Below, piece by piece: positions 1 through 6,544 of a stretch of 22,389 bases of DNA. The position numbers were made by a program, and so were the translations under genes. This stretch comes from CAZIPZ01 sp964541075. Its GTDB lineage: Bacteria; Acidobacteriota; Terriglobia; 20CM-2-55-15. The notes beneath the pieces were generated by a model. That model was given only the letters and a program-made list of their open reading frames with translations, was not told the DNA's origin and did no database searches. Within the stretch, counting starts at the first letter, position 1; each line of letters starts with the position of its first letter. Location: the NCBI GenBank assembly GCA_964541075.1, contig CAZIPZ010000044.1, positions 1-22,389 on the forward strand, read 5' to 3'.

Positions 1-360
1 CGCCCGATTCACGCGTCCGTAAAAACTCTTCTCAAGAGGGATGCCAAGGATCTAGGCGCGTTTGACTTTATTTATTCCGCGGGTCTCTATGACTACCTGT
101 CTGACGCCTTGGCGTCACGACTCACTGAAGCGCTTACGCGATTGCTTCGGCCGGGCGGCCAATTGTGGATTTCAAACTTTGCCCCGAGCACCCGCGACAG
201 CGGTTACATGGAAGCCGTTATGGACTGGTGGCTCGTCTACCGTGACGAATTTCAGATGCAATCCCTTCTACCCAGAATGGTTGAAACGCTTCGATTCTCG
301 CATCGCACCTTCCGCGAGCCGGACCAGAACGTCATATTCCTTGAACTTCTTCGCTCCTAG
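1..360 (+). CDS. SAM-dependent methyltransferase, C-terminal part (5' end outside window)
   Basis: Frame 1 is open from the first base to the TAG at 358-360, giving the last 119 residues of a protein whose start lies off the window. The visible part begins late in a Rossmann-type methyltransferase: FDFIYSAGLYDYLSD (residues 21-35 of the fragment) is the region after the SAM-binding strands, then LLRPGGQLWISNF, the usual 'leader puts result on record' strand, and a C-terminal FREPDQNVIFLEL strand. The 'AGLYDYLSD' phrase recalls class I methyltransferases annotated as 3-hydroxypalmitate methyl ester (PhcB/extracellular factor type) enzymes; that subfamily assignment is from memory and moderate. 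The desaturase starts 12 nt after the stop, and its ribosome binding site overlaps this stop codon, so the two are probably translated from one message. The substrate cannot be deduced from the sequence. Confidence 0.82.
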   Translation, partial: RPIHASVKTLLKRDAKDLGAFDFIYSAGLYDYLSDALASRLTEALTRLLRPGGQLWISNFAPSTRDSGYMEAVMDWWLVYRDEFQMQSLLPRMVETLRFSHRTFREPDQNVIFLELLRS

Positions 361-372
361 GAGAGTCGTCAC

Positions 373-1440
373 ATGGATGCTTCTTTGCAAGCAAGCGTCG
401 CAACCATTACGCGGCAATTCTCACGGAGGTTCTTGAGGACGGAATTGACTGTCGCACGCTTGCTCGTTGACGCTGCAATATACGTTTTCAGCTTCGCTTT
501 CGCGGTCGCTTGTTCATCAGTTGTTCTGAGAATCGCATGTGGCGTTCTATGCGGCTTCGCCATCGCCCGTCTTTTCCTTATCGGCCATGACGCTTGTCAC
601 GGCTCTTATTTCAGATCAAAGCGTTGGAATCGCGTTGCCGGCGCATTGACGTTCCTGCCTTCATACACACCATTTCAAGCGTGGGAATACGCACACAATT
701 TCGTCCATCATGGATTCACAAACCTCAAGGGGAAAGACTATGTTTGGGCGCCTCTGAGCAGGATTGAATACCATTCCCTGCCAAGATGGAGACAGTGTCT
801 GGAGCGCCTGTACCGCCATCCCCTTGGCTATGGACCGTACTATTTTTTTGAAATCTGGATGAAGAAGCTGCTGATCGACGGATACAGAAGAGCAAGAGGT
901 CGTCGCGGAAGGCTCGATTTTGCATTACTGGGCGCGTTCTTGATTTTGCAAATCCTCCTCATCGGAGCGGCACAAACACACGACAAGTCCATATCCGCCG
1001 GGCTTCTATTTGGTCTCATCGTTCCCGCAATTGTGTGGAACGCACTCATGGGCATTGTGACGCACTTACATCACACGCACCCACGAATCCGGTGGTTCAA
1101 CACAACTGAGGGGCGGCGGGGCGTTTGGACGCAGCTTTACAGCGCCTCTCACGTGACGCTTCCTTGGCCCATGCGTTTGTGGGTTGGAAGCATCATGGAT
1201 CACACGGCGCACCATATTCACGCGACGCTTCCGTCGTGCGGTCTCCCTGAAGTTCAGCAAACCTTGGAAACACGGCTGAAAAGCCACATCGTGACGGAAC
1301 GCTGGAGTTGGAGAGTCTTCCTGGAGAATTCTAGGATCTGTAAATTGTATGACTTTGAACGTCATTGCTGGCTGGATTTTGAAGGGGTCGTGACCGCACA
1401 AATCTCCGATCAGAACCTCAGAAGACAGACGGAATCCTGA
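373..1440 (+). CDS. Membrane fatty acid desaturase family protein
   Basis: 355 residues, ATG start with AGGAG at 359-363. The protein carries the histidine boxes of membrane-bound di-iron desaturases/hydroxylases: HDACH at residues 72-76, HNFVHH at 108-113 and HTAHHIH at 277-283, plus an additional HLHHTH at 231-236. Hydrophobic stretches at about 30-70 and 183-228 would be membrane segments, with all the boxes on the cytoplasmic face as in the family. The expected chemistry is oxygen-dependent insertion of a double bond (or a hydroxylation) into a lipid acyl chain; the substrate and regiochemistry cannot be read from sequence. It directly follows the methyltransferase gene with 12 nt between them, suggesting a shared lipid-modifying pathway. 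A ketolase/hydroxylase of the same superfamily is possible, but the box spacing looks like a standard desaturase. Confidence 0.88.
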   Translation: MDASLQASVATITRQFSRRFLRTELTVARLLVDAAIYVFSFAFAVACSSVVLRIACGVLCGFAIARLFLIGHDACHGSYFRSKRWNRVAGALTFLPSYTPFQAWEYAHNFVHHGFTNLKGKDYVWAPLSRIEYHSLPRWRQCLERLYRHPLGYGPYYFFEIWMKKLLIDGYRRARGRRGRLDFALLGAFLILQILLIGAAQTHDKSISAGLLFGLIVPAIVWNALMGIVTHLHHTHPRIRWFNTTEGRRGVWTQLYSASHVTLPWPMRLWVGSIMDHTAHHIHATLPSCGLPEVQQTLETRLKSHIVTERWSWRVFLENSRICKLYDFERHCWLDFEGVVTAQISDQNLRRQTES

Positions 1441-1600
1441 CGTAAGTTCCGGAGCTGCGCCCGCCCCATCCCTGAATCCTTCCACCCGCAAGCTGTGTAA
1501 ATCCTATTGAAAAGAAGCTCCTGAAGCGTGCCGATCCTGTGACCACTGTGCTCTAATAGCCATACTGGGAGGTCGTTTGTCCAAAAACGGTCCATACAGT

Positions 1601-1605
1601 AGGAG
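1601..1605 (+). promoter_or_regulatory. Ribosome binding site of the SulP gene
   Basis: AGGAG lies 9 nt upstream of the ATG at 1615 and fixes the start of the transporter. The 174-nt gap from 1441 shows no convincing promoter hexamers or terminator hairpin. Confidence 0.7.
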
Positions 1606-1614
1606 CGCACTCGA

Positions 1615-3363
1615 ATGAAGCTTCAGTTTCACGGCCGGATGGATGGCTACACGGCCGATCGTTTTCGCAAGGATGCGATCGCCGGTGTGATCGTGGGCAT
1701 TGTCGCACTGCCGCTGGCGATGGCATTCGCCATCGCCAGCGGCGTGTCGCCCGATCGCGGACTCTACACGGCGGTAGTTGCAGGCGCCGCAATTTCAATC
1801 TTTGGCGGCTCTCGCGTGCAGATTGGCGGCCCAACGGGCGCAATGGTCGCCGTACTTTCAGTCATTGTTCTGCAATACGGAGTGAACAATCTTCTACTTG
1901 CAGGCTTTGTTGCGGGCGTGATGCTTGTCATTATGGGATGTTTGCGGGCGGGCGCCCTGATCCGCTTCATTCCATTTCCAGTAACGACAGGATTTACCTC
2001 CGGGATCGCGGTGATTATCTTCGCCGGTCAGATCAACAATTTCTTCGGCCTCAGCGGCCTCCCGGCTCACGAACAGTTCCACCTGAATCTCGTCGAATCG
2101 ATTCGTCATCTCAATGATTTGAATGTATACGCCGTTGCGACCGCAATGATTTCGCTTGCGGCCATTTTGGTCACTCCTTACGTAACGCGCCTCATACCCG
2201 GCTCTCTGGTTGGAATGTTAGGGGCCGCCGCCATCTCTTCAGCTGCGGGTTGGCCCGTGGAGACGATAGGAAGTAAGTTTGGAGGGATACCTAGGACACT
2301 CCCATTTCCAACGTTCCCTCAAATTACCTTTTCATCCCTGATGTATGTCATTCAACCCGCATTCACTATTGCGGTGCTCGGAGCCATTGAAAGTTTGCTG
2401 TCGTGCGTCGTTGCCGATGCTCAGACTGGGGACCGGCACGATTCGAACCGAGAGCTCATAGGCCAGGGCATCGCCAACTGTCTTGCCTCGCTGTTTGGCG
2501 GCATTCCCGCTACGGGCGCTATCGCCCGTACGGCCACTAATATTCGAAGTGGAGCATCGAGCCCGGTAGCCGGTGTGATCCACGCGATTACCGTTCTCGC
2601 CACCCTCATCCTGCTTGCTCCGTTCGCCAGCCGCGTGCCGCTGGCCTGTCTGGCTCCTGTCCTTATGGTCGTTGCGTACAACATGTCGGAGCTACATCAA
2701 GTTCGCCACATCATTAAAGGAACACGAAGCGACATCGTTGTATTGGGCATTACATTCTTCCTTACGGTTTTCGCAGATCTGACGGTTGCCGTCGAGTTCG
2801 GCCTGCTAATGGCGGCAATCCTTTTCGTTAAGCGAATGAGCGATATTCATCGGATTGAAAAAGTCCTGCCAGACGCATCGGATCCGAAAAAAAAGGTGCG
2901 CGCTATTCACGAGTCGCACAATGATTGCCCTCAAATGACGATTCTGAACGTGGAAGGTGCATTGTTCTTCGGCGCTGCAACCAAGTTTGAAGAAGAGGTT
3001 CTCGAACACATTCCGTTGATCCGGCAACTCATCATTCGTATGGGCCGTGTACCGATGATGGATGCGACTGGAGAACGTGCGCTGCTGACGATCGCCAAGA
3101 GCTGTCAACGTCACAGGGTTCGTCTCATGATCAGCGGCCTGCAGCCGCAACCCGCTGAAATGCTCGAGTCCACGGGACTGCTGAAGATGATCGGCAAGGA
3201 AAACATATTTCAGCGCACAGGCCTCAGCATCGATTCGGCCCTCGCTAAAATGGAATTAGGTATTTGTGCGACCTGCCCATTCGCTGCATTTCAGGAATGT
3301 TCCAGCCTCAAGGCAAAAGGCATCAAAGAGACGCTCGAAGCACGCAAGGAATCGATGCTCTGA
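1615..3363 (+). CDS. SulP family inorganic anion transporter with STAS domain
   Basis: 582 residues, a usual length for bacterial SulP proteins (SLC26 relatives). The N-terminal 400 or so residues form the transmembrane domain, opening with the family-typical KDAIAGVIVGIVALPLAMAF (19-38) and GLYTAVVAGAAISIFGGS (49-66), followed by QIGGPTGAM (69-77). After a charged linker (KRMSDIHRIEKV) comes a STAS domain at about 440-535, with ILNVEGALFF opening it and DATG (483-486) in the loop that in anti-sigma antagonists holds the phosphorylated serine; here it is Ala-Thr, as often in SulP. Members move sulfate, bicarbonate or other anions across the inner membrane; the substrate cannot be assigned here. 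The extreme C-terminus has a C-x2-C-x7-C cluster (Cys 551, 554, 562). It is probably expressed separately from the desaturase, 174 nt upstream. Confidence 0.93.
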   Translation: MKLQFHGRMDGYTADRFRKDAIAGVIVGIVALPLAMAFAIASGVSPDRGLYTAVVAGAAISIFGGSRVQIGGPTGAMVAVLSVIVLQYGVNNLLLAGFVAGVMLVIMGCLRAGALIRFIPFPVTTGFTSGIAVIIFAGQINNFFGLSGLPAHEQFHLNLVESIRHLNDLNVYAVATAMISLAAILVTPYVTRLIPGSLVGMLGAAAISSAAGWPVETIGSKFGGIPRTLPFPTFPQITFSSLMYVIQPAFTIAVLGAIESLLSCVVADAQTGDRHDSNRELIGQGIANCLASLFGGIPATGAIARTATNIRSGASSPVAGVIHAITVLATLILLAPFASRVPLACLAPVLMVVAYNMSELHQVRHIIKGTRSDIVVLGITFFLTVFADLTVAVEFGLLMAAILFVKRMSDIHRIEKVLPDASDPKKKVRAIHESHNDCPQMTILNVEGALFFGAATKFEEEVLEHIPLIRQLIIRMGRVPMMDATGERALLTIAKSCQRHRVRLMISGLQPQPAEMLESTGLLKMIGKENIFQRTGLSIDSALAKMELGICATCPFAAFQECSSLKAKGIKETLEARKESML

Positions 3364-3418
3364 TCGTTGCATGATGCACAGGTCAACCATGAATCACGGA
3401 AATGAGTCTTTCACCGCA

Positions 3419-3434
3419 ACTATCGAAAGATAGT
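3419..3434. repeat. Inverted repeat ACTATC-GAAA-GATAGT next to a promoter
   Basis: A perfect 6-bp inverted repeat around GAAA, ending one base before the -35 hexamer at 3436. The position suits an operator; as RNA it would be a GNRA-capped hairpin, but it lies upstream of the likely transcription start. The first 13 bases recur inverted at 6182-6194, upstream of the paralogous gene. Confidence 0.5.
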
Positions 3435-3435
3435 G

Positions 3436-3464
3436 TTGACGGAAGGGCATCTAAATTCTTTAAT
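3436..3464 (+). promoter_or_regulatory. Sigma-70-like promoter of the first SdrD/Ig protein gene
   Basis: TTGACG (3436-3441) and TTTAAT (3459-3464) are separated by exactly 17 nt; each matches its consensus hexamer at five of six positions. Transcription would start near 3471, leaving a leader of about 130 nt before the GTG at 3601. Confidence 0.65.
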
Positions 3465-3481
3465 TGCGGTCGCTTGTTACC

Positions 3482-3527
3482 ACTCGTAGGATGCGAGTCC
3501 CTCCCTAATGGGACGAAAACTCCGTCC
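3482..3527 (+). promoter_or_regulatory. Leader with three successive, partly overlapping hairpins
   Basis: Three short stems follow each other in the untranslated leader: ACTCG/CGAGT (3482-3486 with 3494-3498), GTCCC/GGGAC (3497-3501 with 3510-3514) and GGACG/CGTCC (3511-3515 with 3523-3527). Neighbouring stems share bases (3497-3498 and 3511-3514), so the middle one excludes the outer two. The third is followed by a U-rich stretch. This is the geometry of an attenuator or riboswitch-like switch, but I recognise no known riboswitch consensus. Confidence 0.35.
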
Positions 3528-3600
3528 TTCGATTTCGTTATTTCCTTTTGGTTTAAGTTTGCGCTCCAGGGCGCGCTCGTGTTGAAAGTGAGGCATCCAA

Positions 3601-6012
3601 GTGTTCTTGAACACACTTCGTTCCCGGCTTTCGGTGGTTTCAACATTCGTTCTTGTATTCGTTCTTCTGGTTAGCGCACAAAGCGCTAACGCCGCCTTCC
3701 AGCTACGGCTGGAACAGAGCGGATTTGCCCCCGTAACAATTACTGATAACGGCCCTGGCGATTCAAATCCGGAGCTTGGAACGATCAACTTCAGTGGACC
3801 GGTGGGCACCTTCGACCTCAACGTGACTTCGGGTTTTTCCAAGCCCAGATTTGGGAATGGAATGACAAAAGCCGATTTCTATCTGAGTACTGCCGACGTC
3901 AGCACAACGACGGGTGGACAGTTGAAGGTGACCTTGGCGGACACGGATTTCATCTTTCCGTTTAATCCGCTGACGATGACGAGTACGGTGAGCGGCAGAT
4001 TGATCAGTTCTCCTGCCGGCAGCAGCGTAACGCACCAGGCGTGGGCCAATCCATCGAACCTGTCATCGCTGCCTGGAATTCCCACGGTCATTCCTGCAGG
4101 AAGCGTATCGCCTGGATTGCAGGGCCCCTATTCCAGTCCGACGAACTACTCCAATGAAGTGGTCACTACAACGGACTTCGCGCGAATTGCCAATGGTCCT
4201 TATGCTTTGATCACCGAGGTCAACATCACGCTGACAGGCGCCGGCCGAACGATTGTCGATCAATTTGTAACGATCACCGGCCAGACGGAATGCAACGGGG
4301 GACAGATCGGGAACTTTGTTTGGAATGATCTGGATCACGACGGAATTCAAGACGCGGGCGAGCCTGGCATCCCCGGAGTGCTGATCCACCTGTTGAACAG
4401 CAGCGGTTCCGAACTGTGGCAGTTAAGAACCAATGCCAACGGTCTGTATGGGTTCGACGGCCGCTGTGCGGGCGACTATACCGTTGTTGCGGACCTACCG
4501 CCGGGAATGGTTCCGTCTCCATCTCAAGTAGGTCCCGACAGGGGCCTCGACAGCAATGGAAGTCCTGGGTCGGTGAACATTCCATTTGAAGGCGCTCGCG
4601 ATCTGACGATCGATTTCGGTTTTTATGTGAATCCGCCGAGCGCCAGTTGCGTCGCTATCAACGCGGTGATGGGCGTGCCGATCACGCCCGTGACAATGAC
4701 GGGTACGGGTGGAACCGGTCCATATACGTTCTCGGCGACGGGTCTACCCGCTGGCCTGAGCATGTCTACAAATGGAACCATTTCAGGAACGCCGGCCGTC
4801 ACCGGAGCCTTCAGCTATTCGGTGACAGTCACTGACAGTACAGGTAATTCGGGCACATCGAATTGCTCGGTGACGGTCAATCCACCGCCATCCGCAACTT
4901 GTGTTTCGATCGATGCCGTCAGCGGCTCTCCGATTACTCCAGTCAGCATGACCGGAACCGGCGGGTCCGGTGGTCCATACACGTTCTCGGCATCGGGTCT
5001 ACCCACCGGTCTGACGATGTCTTCAAGCGGATCGATCTCGGGTACGCCGACCGTCACGGGAAGCTTTACCTACACCGTCACCATCACCGACAATGCCGGT
5101 CACACTGGCACTGTCGACTGCTCGGTCACGGTCAACCCACCGCCAACGGCTACTTGTGTGTCGATTACGGCGTGGAAGAACGTGACGATCAATCCTGTTT
5201 CACTTAGCGGCTCAGGCGGCAACGGCGGTCCGTATACGTTCACGGCGACCGGATTGCCCGCTGGACTCAGCATTTCAACAAACGGAACGATCTCGGGAAC
5301 ACCGACGGTAAATGGAACCTTCACATACACCGTAACAGTCAAGGACAAGGACGGAAACACGGGCACGATCAATTGCTCGGTTACGGTGAACGTGGACGTT
5401 ACGAATCCCGTCTGTTATGTGTACGCCTCGGCATCTCCGCCGTATATGACATTCCAAGATACGGGCAGCGGCATCGTGAGTCTTAAAGTGACGACGAACC
5501 TGAACAATAACTACAAGGTGAAGATCACTCCTTCGCCGACCACGTTCACGCCGGCCCTCACGGGGCCTCAGCCTGTGGTCATGCCCGTCAATACCGTGGG
5601 CTCTTACAGCAGTCCCACAACGGCGCTGATCAAGGTTGAGGCAATACGAGTGAGTACGTCCGTATCCTCGCAGTTGACCGTGAAGGCGACGGACNNNNNN
5701 NNNNCCGGCAACGTTGTGAGCTACGATCCGATCGAAACAACGGTGACCAGGCTCAAACAGGACGAGGGCGTTCAGACCTTCTACAACGTCCCGTATGAAG
5801 AGCACATCGTTCGCATCGAAAACGGTGGTCTGAAATCATTGGAGATCGATGTCAATGGAACGGTCTTCAAGGTGAAACGACTGACTGACGATGAGGTGCG
5901 AATCGTGGACATTAGCGAAGCGATGAGGAGAAACGGCCGGAACACTATCACCCTGACACCGAAAGGCAAGCGGGGTGAAAGCGCAGACGTCACGATTGGG
6001 CCTACTCCATAG
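3601..6012 (+). CDS. Secreted multidomain protein: unknown N-domain, SdrD-B-like domain, three Ig-like repeats
   Basis: About 803 residues, start GTG with GAGG about 10 nt upstream; the start matches its paralog's (MFLNTLRS versus MFLKTLRF). Residues 1-31 are a signal peptide ending SAQSANA. Residues 32-228 form a beta-rich domain shared with the gene at 6545 and otherwise unknown to me. Residues 236-342 resemble the SdrD B-like (Cna-B type) fold, with a calcium-loop-like run of acidic residues (243-254). Three Ig-like repeats of the putative-Ig (He_PIG) type follow at 347-430, 431-515 and 516-598, each with a cysteine at either end (350/422, 434/507, 519/592). The rest, to residue 803, is a different beta-rich domain. 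A run of N at 5695-5704 makes residues 699-702 unknown; the frame continues sensibly on both sides, but the true gap length is unknown. No sortase or PEP-CTERM signal is present. Probably an exported or surface protein of adhesive or structural type (inference). Confidence 0.85.
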   Translation: MFLNTLRSRLSVVSTFVLVFVLLVSAQSANAAFQLRLEQSGFAPVTITDNGPGDSNPELGTINFSGPVGTFDLNVTSGFSKPRFGNGMTKADFYLSTADVSTTTGGQLKVTLADTDFIFPFNPLTMTSTVSGRLISSPAGSSVTHQAWANPSNLSSLPGIPTVIPAGSVSPGLQGPYSSPTNYSNEVVTTTDFARIANGPYALITEVNITLTGAGRTIVDQFVTITGQTECNGGQIGNFVWNDLDHDGIQDAGEPGIPGVLIHLLNSSGSELWQLRTNANGLYGFDGRCAGDYTVVADLPPGMVPSPSQVGPDRGLDSNGSPGSVNIPFEGARDLTIDFGFYVNPPSASCVAINAVMGVPITPVTMTGTGGTGPYTFSATGLPAGLSMSTNGTISGTPAVTGAFSYSVTVTDSTGNSGTSNCSVTVNPPPSATCVSIDAVSGSPITPVSMTGTGGSGGPYTFSASGLPTGLTMSSSGSISGTPTVTGSFTYTVTITDNAGHTGTVDCSVTVNPPPTATCVSITAWKNVTINPVSLSGSGGNGGPYTFTATGLPAGLSISTNGTISGTPTVNGTFTYTVTVKDKDGNTGTINCSVTVNVDVTNPVCYVYASASPPYMTFQDTGSGIVSLKVTTNLNNNYKVKITPSPTTFTPALTGPQPVVMPVNTVGSYSSPTTALIKVEAIRVSTSVSSQLTVKATDXXXXGNVVSYDPIETTVTRLKQDEGVQTFYNVPYEEHIVRIENGGLKSLEIDVNGTVFKVKRLTDDEVRIVDISEAMRRNGRNTITLTPKGKRGESADVTIGPTP
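4639..5394 (+). repeat. Three tandem Ig-like coding repeats of about 250 bp
   Basis: Units begin near 4639, 4891 and 5146. Each encodes 'TGxGG..GPYTFSATGLPAGLSM' type strands followed by NGTISGTP, TYTVTVTD and NCSVTVN-PPP. The units are alike at DNA level too, and two further copies lie in the paralog at 8276-8773. Confidence 0.85.
5695..5704. other. Assembly gap (10 N)
   Basis: Ten N bases in the coding region, a conventional placeholder length. It lies about 300 bp beyond the Ig-like repeats, so repeat-driven assembly trouble is a plausible cause. Length and frame across it are not proven. Confidence 0.95.
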
Positions 6013-6025
6013 TCAACTTTGAGGC

Positions 6026-6061
6026 AAAAAAAAGGGGCGCTTGAAGCGCCCCTTTTTTTTT
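6026..6061. terminator. Strong intrinsic terminator after the first SdrD/Ig gene
   Basis: GGGGCGCT (6034-6041), loop TGA, AGCGCCCC (6045-6052), flanked by eight A and nine T. The A and T tracts make it able to work in both directions. It starts 14 nt after the stop codon. Confidence 0.92.
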
Positions 6062-6142
6062 GCGCTGCCGTAAGGACAGGTCGTCGCGTTATCGAGTCCG
6101 AGCGCATAAAACAATATTCGACCAGTGCGTTTCGAACAGACT

Positions 6143-6176
6143 CTGAATGGCGAAACTGTCTGAATGGCGAAACTGT
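6143..6176 (+). repeat. Tandem direct repeat, two copies of 17 bp
   Basis: CTGAATGGCGAAACTGT occurs at 6143-6159 and again, identical and without spacer, at 6160-6176, then CTGTC follows. It could be a duplicated regulator site or a simple slippage product. Confidence 0.9.
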
Positions 6177-6479
6177 CTGTCATCTTTCGATAGTCCATGA
6201 ATCATTCCTTCTTAAACCCATCGTGTCCCGAATACCCGCTTTGGCTCGCATCTAGAATATGTAAATGCCGTAAAGTTGTATGGAAATCCGACAGTGAAAG
6301 TTCTAGTGATGATTCGTACTTCCATCCCCTTTGCCTGTGTCGACTTTCCGACAACTGCAAGCTCCAGCCTCGATACAATTCCGCCACGACCGTCGGTTTG
6401 CCTGACAATTCCTATCGCGCTTCCGCGAGAAACAAAACCGTAAACGGTCCACAGTCAATGCTTTGAAAATGAATGAGAG

Positions 6480-6495
6480 TGGTCCAGCAACTGCA
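6480..6495 (+). promoter_or_regulatory. Possible -24/-12 (sigma-54 type) promoter of the second SdrD/Ig gene
   Basis: TGGTCCAGCAACTGCA keeps the invariant GG and GC with the required 10 nt between them, but deviates from the consensus inside both boxes. Transcription would begin about 38 nt before the ATG at 6545. Weak; it may be chance. Confidence 0.25.
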
Positions 6496-6544
6496 TTGTG
6501 CGGGCAGATACGAGTGGTGTGCGTTGAAAAGGGGAGGCGTGAAC

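Larger units (their letters stand above)
6062..6544 (+). other. Long non-coding region upstream of the second SdrD/Ig gene
   Basis: About 480 nt with no believable gene. It holds two copies of a 17-bp unit (6143-6176), an inverted copy of the 13-bp element found next to the first paralog's promoter (6182-6194), a CCATGAATCA match to the first upstream region (6195-6204 versus 3387-3396), a TCGCG-CTTC-CGCGA inverted repeat (6415-6428), the palindrome ACCGTAAACGGT (6437-6448) and a weak -24/-12-like site (6480-6495). A TACAAT (6374-6379) lacks a good -35 partner. Confidence 0.6.

Noticed and set aside
3419..3527. Cyclic-di-GMP (GEMM) riboswitch
   Set aside because: GAAA-capped stem and GGGACGAAAA recall parts of that motif, but the conserved core, order and second helix do not fit, and the first stem lies upstream of the likely transcription start.
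5275..5805. A 176-codon open frame on the - strand inside the first SdrD/Ig gene
   Set aside because: It is antisense to a well-supported gene, crosses the N run, and has arginine-rich composition without any motif; low stop density antisense to repeats explains it.
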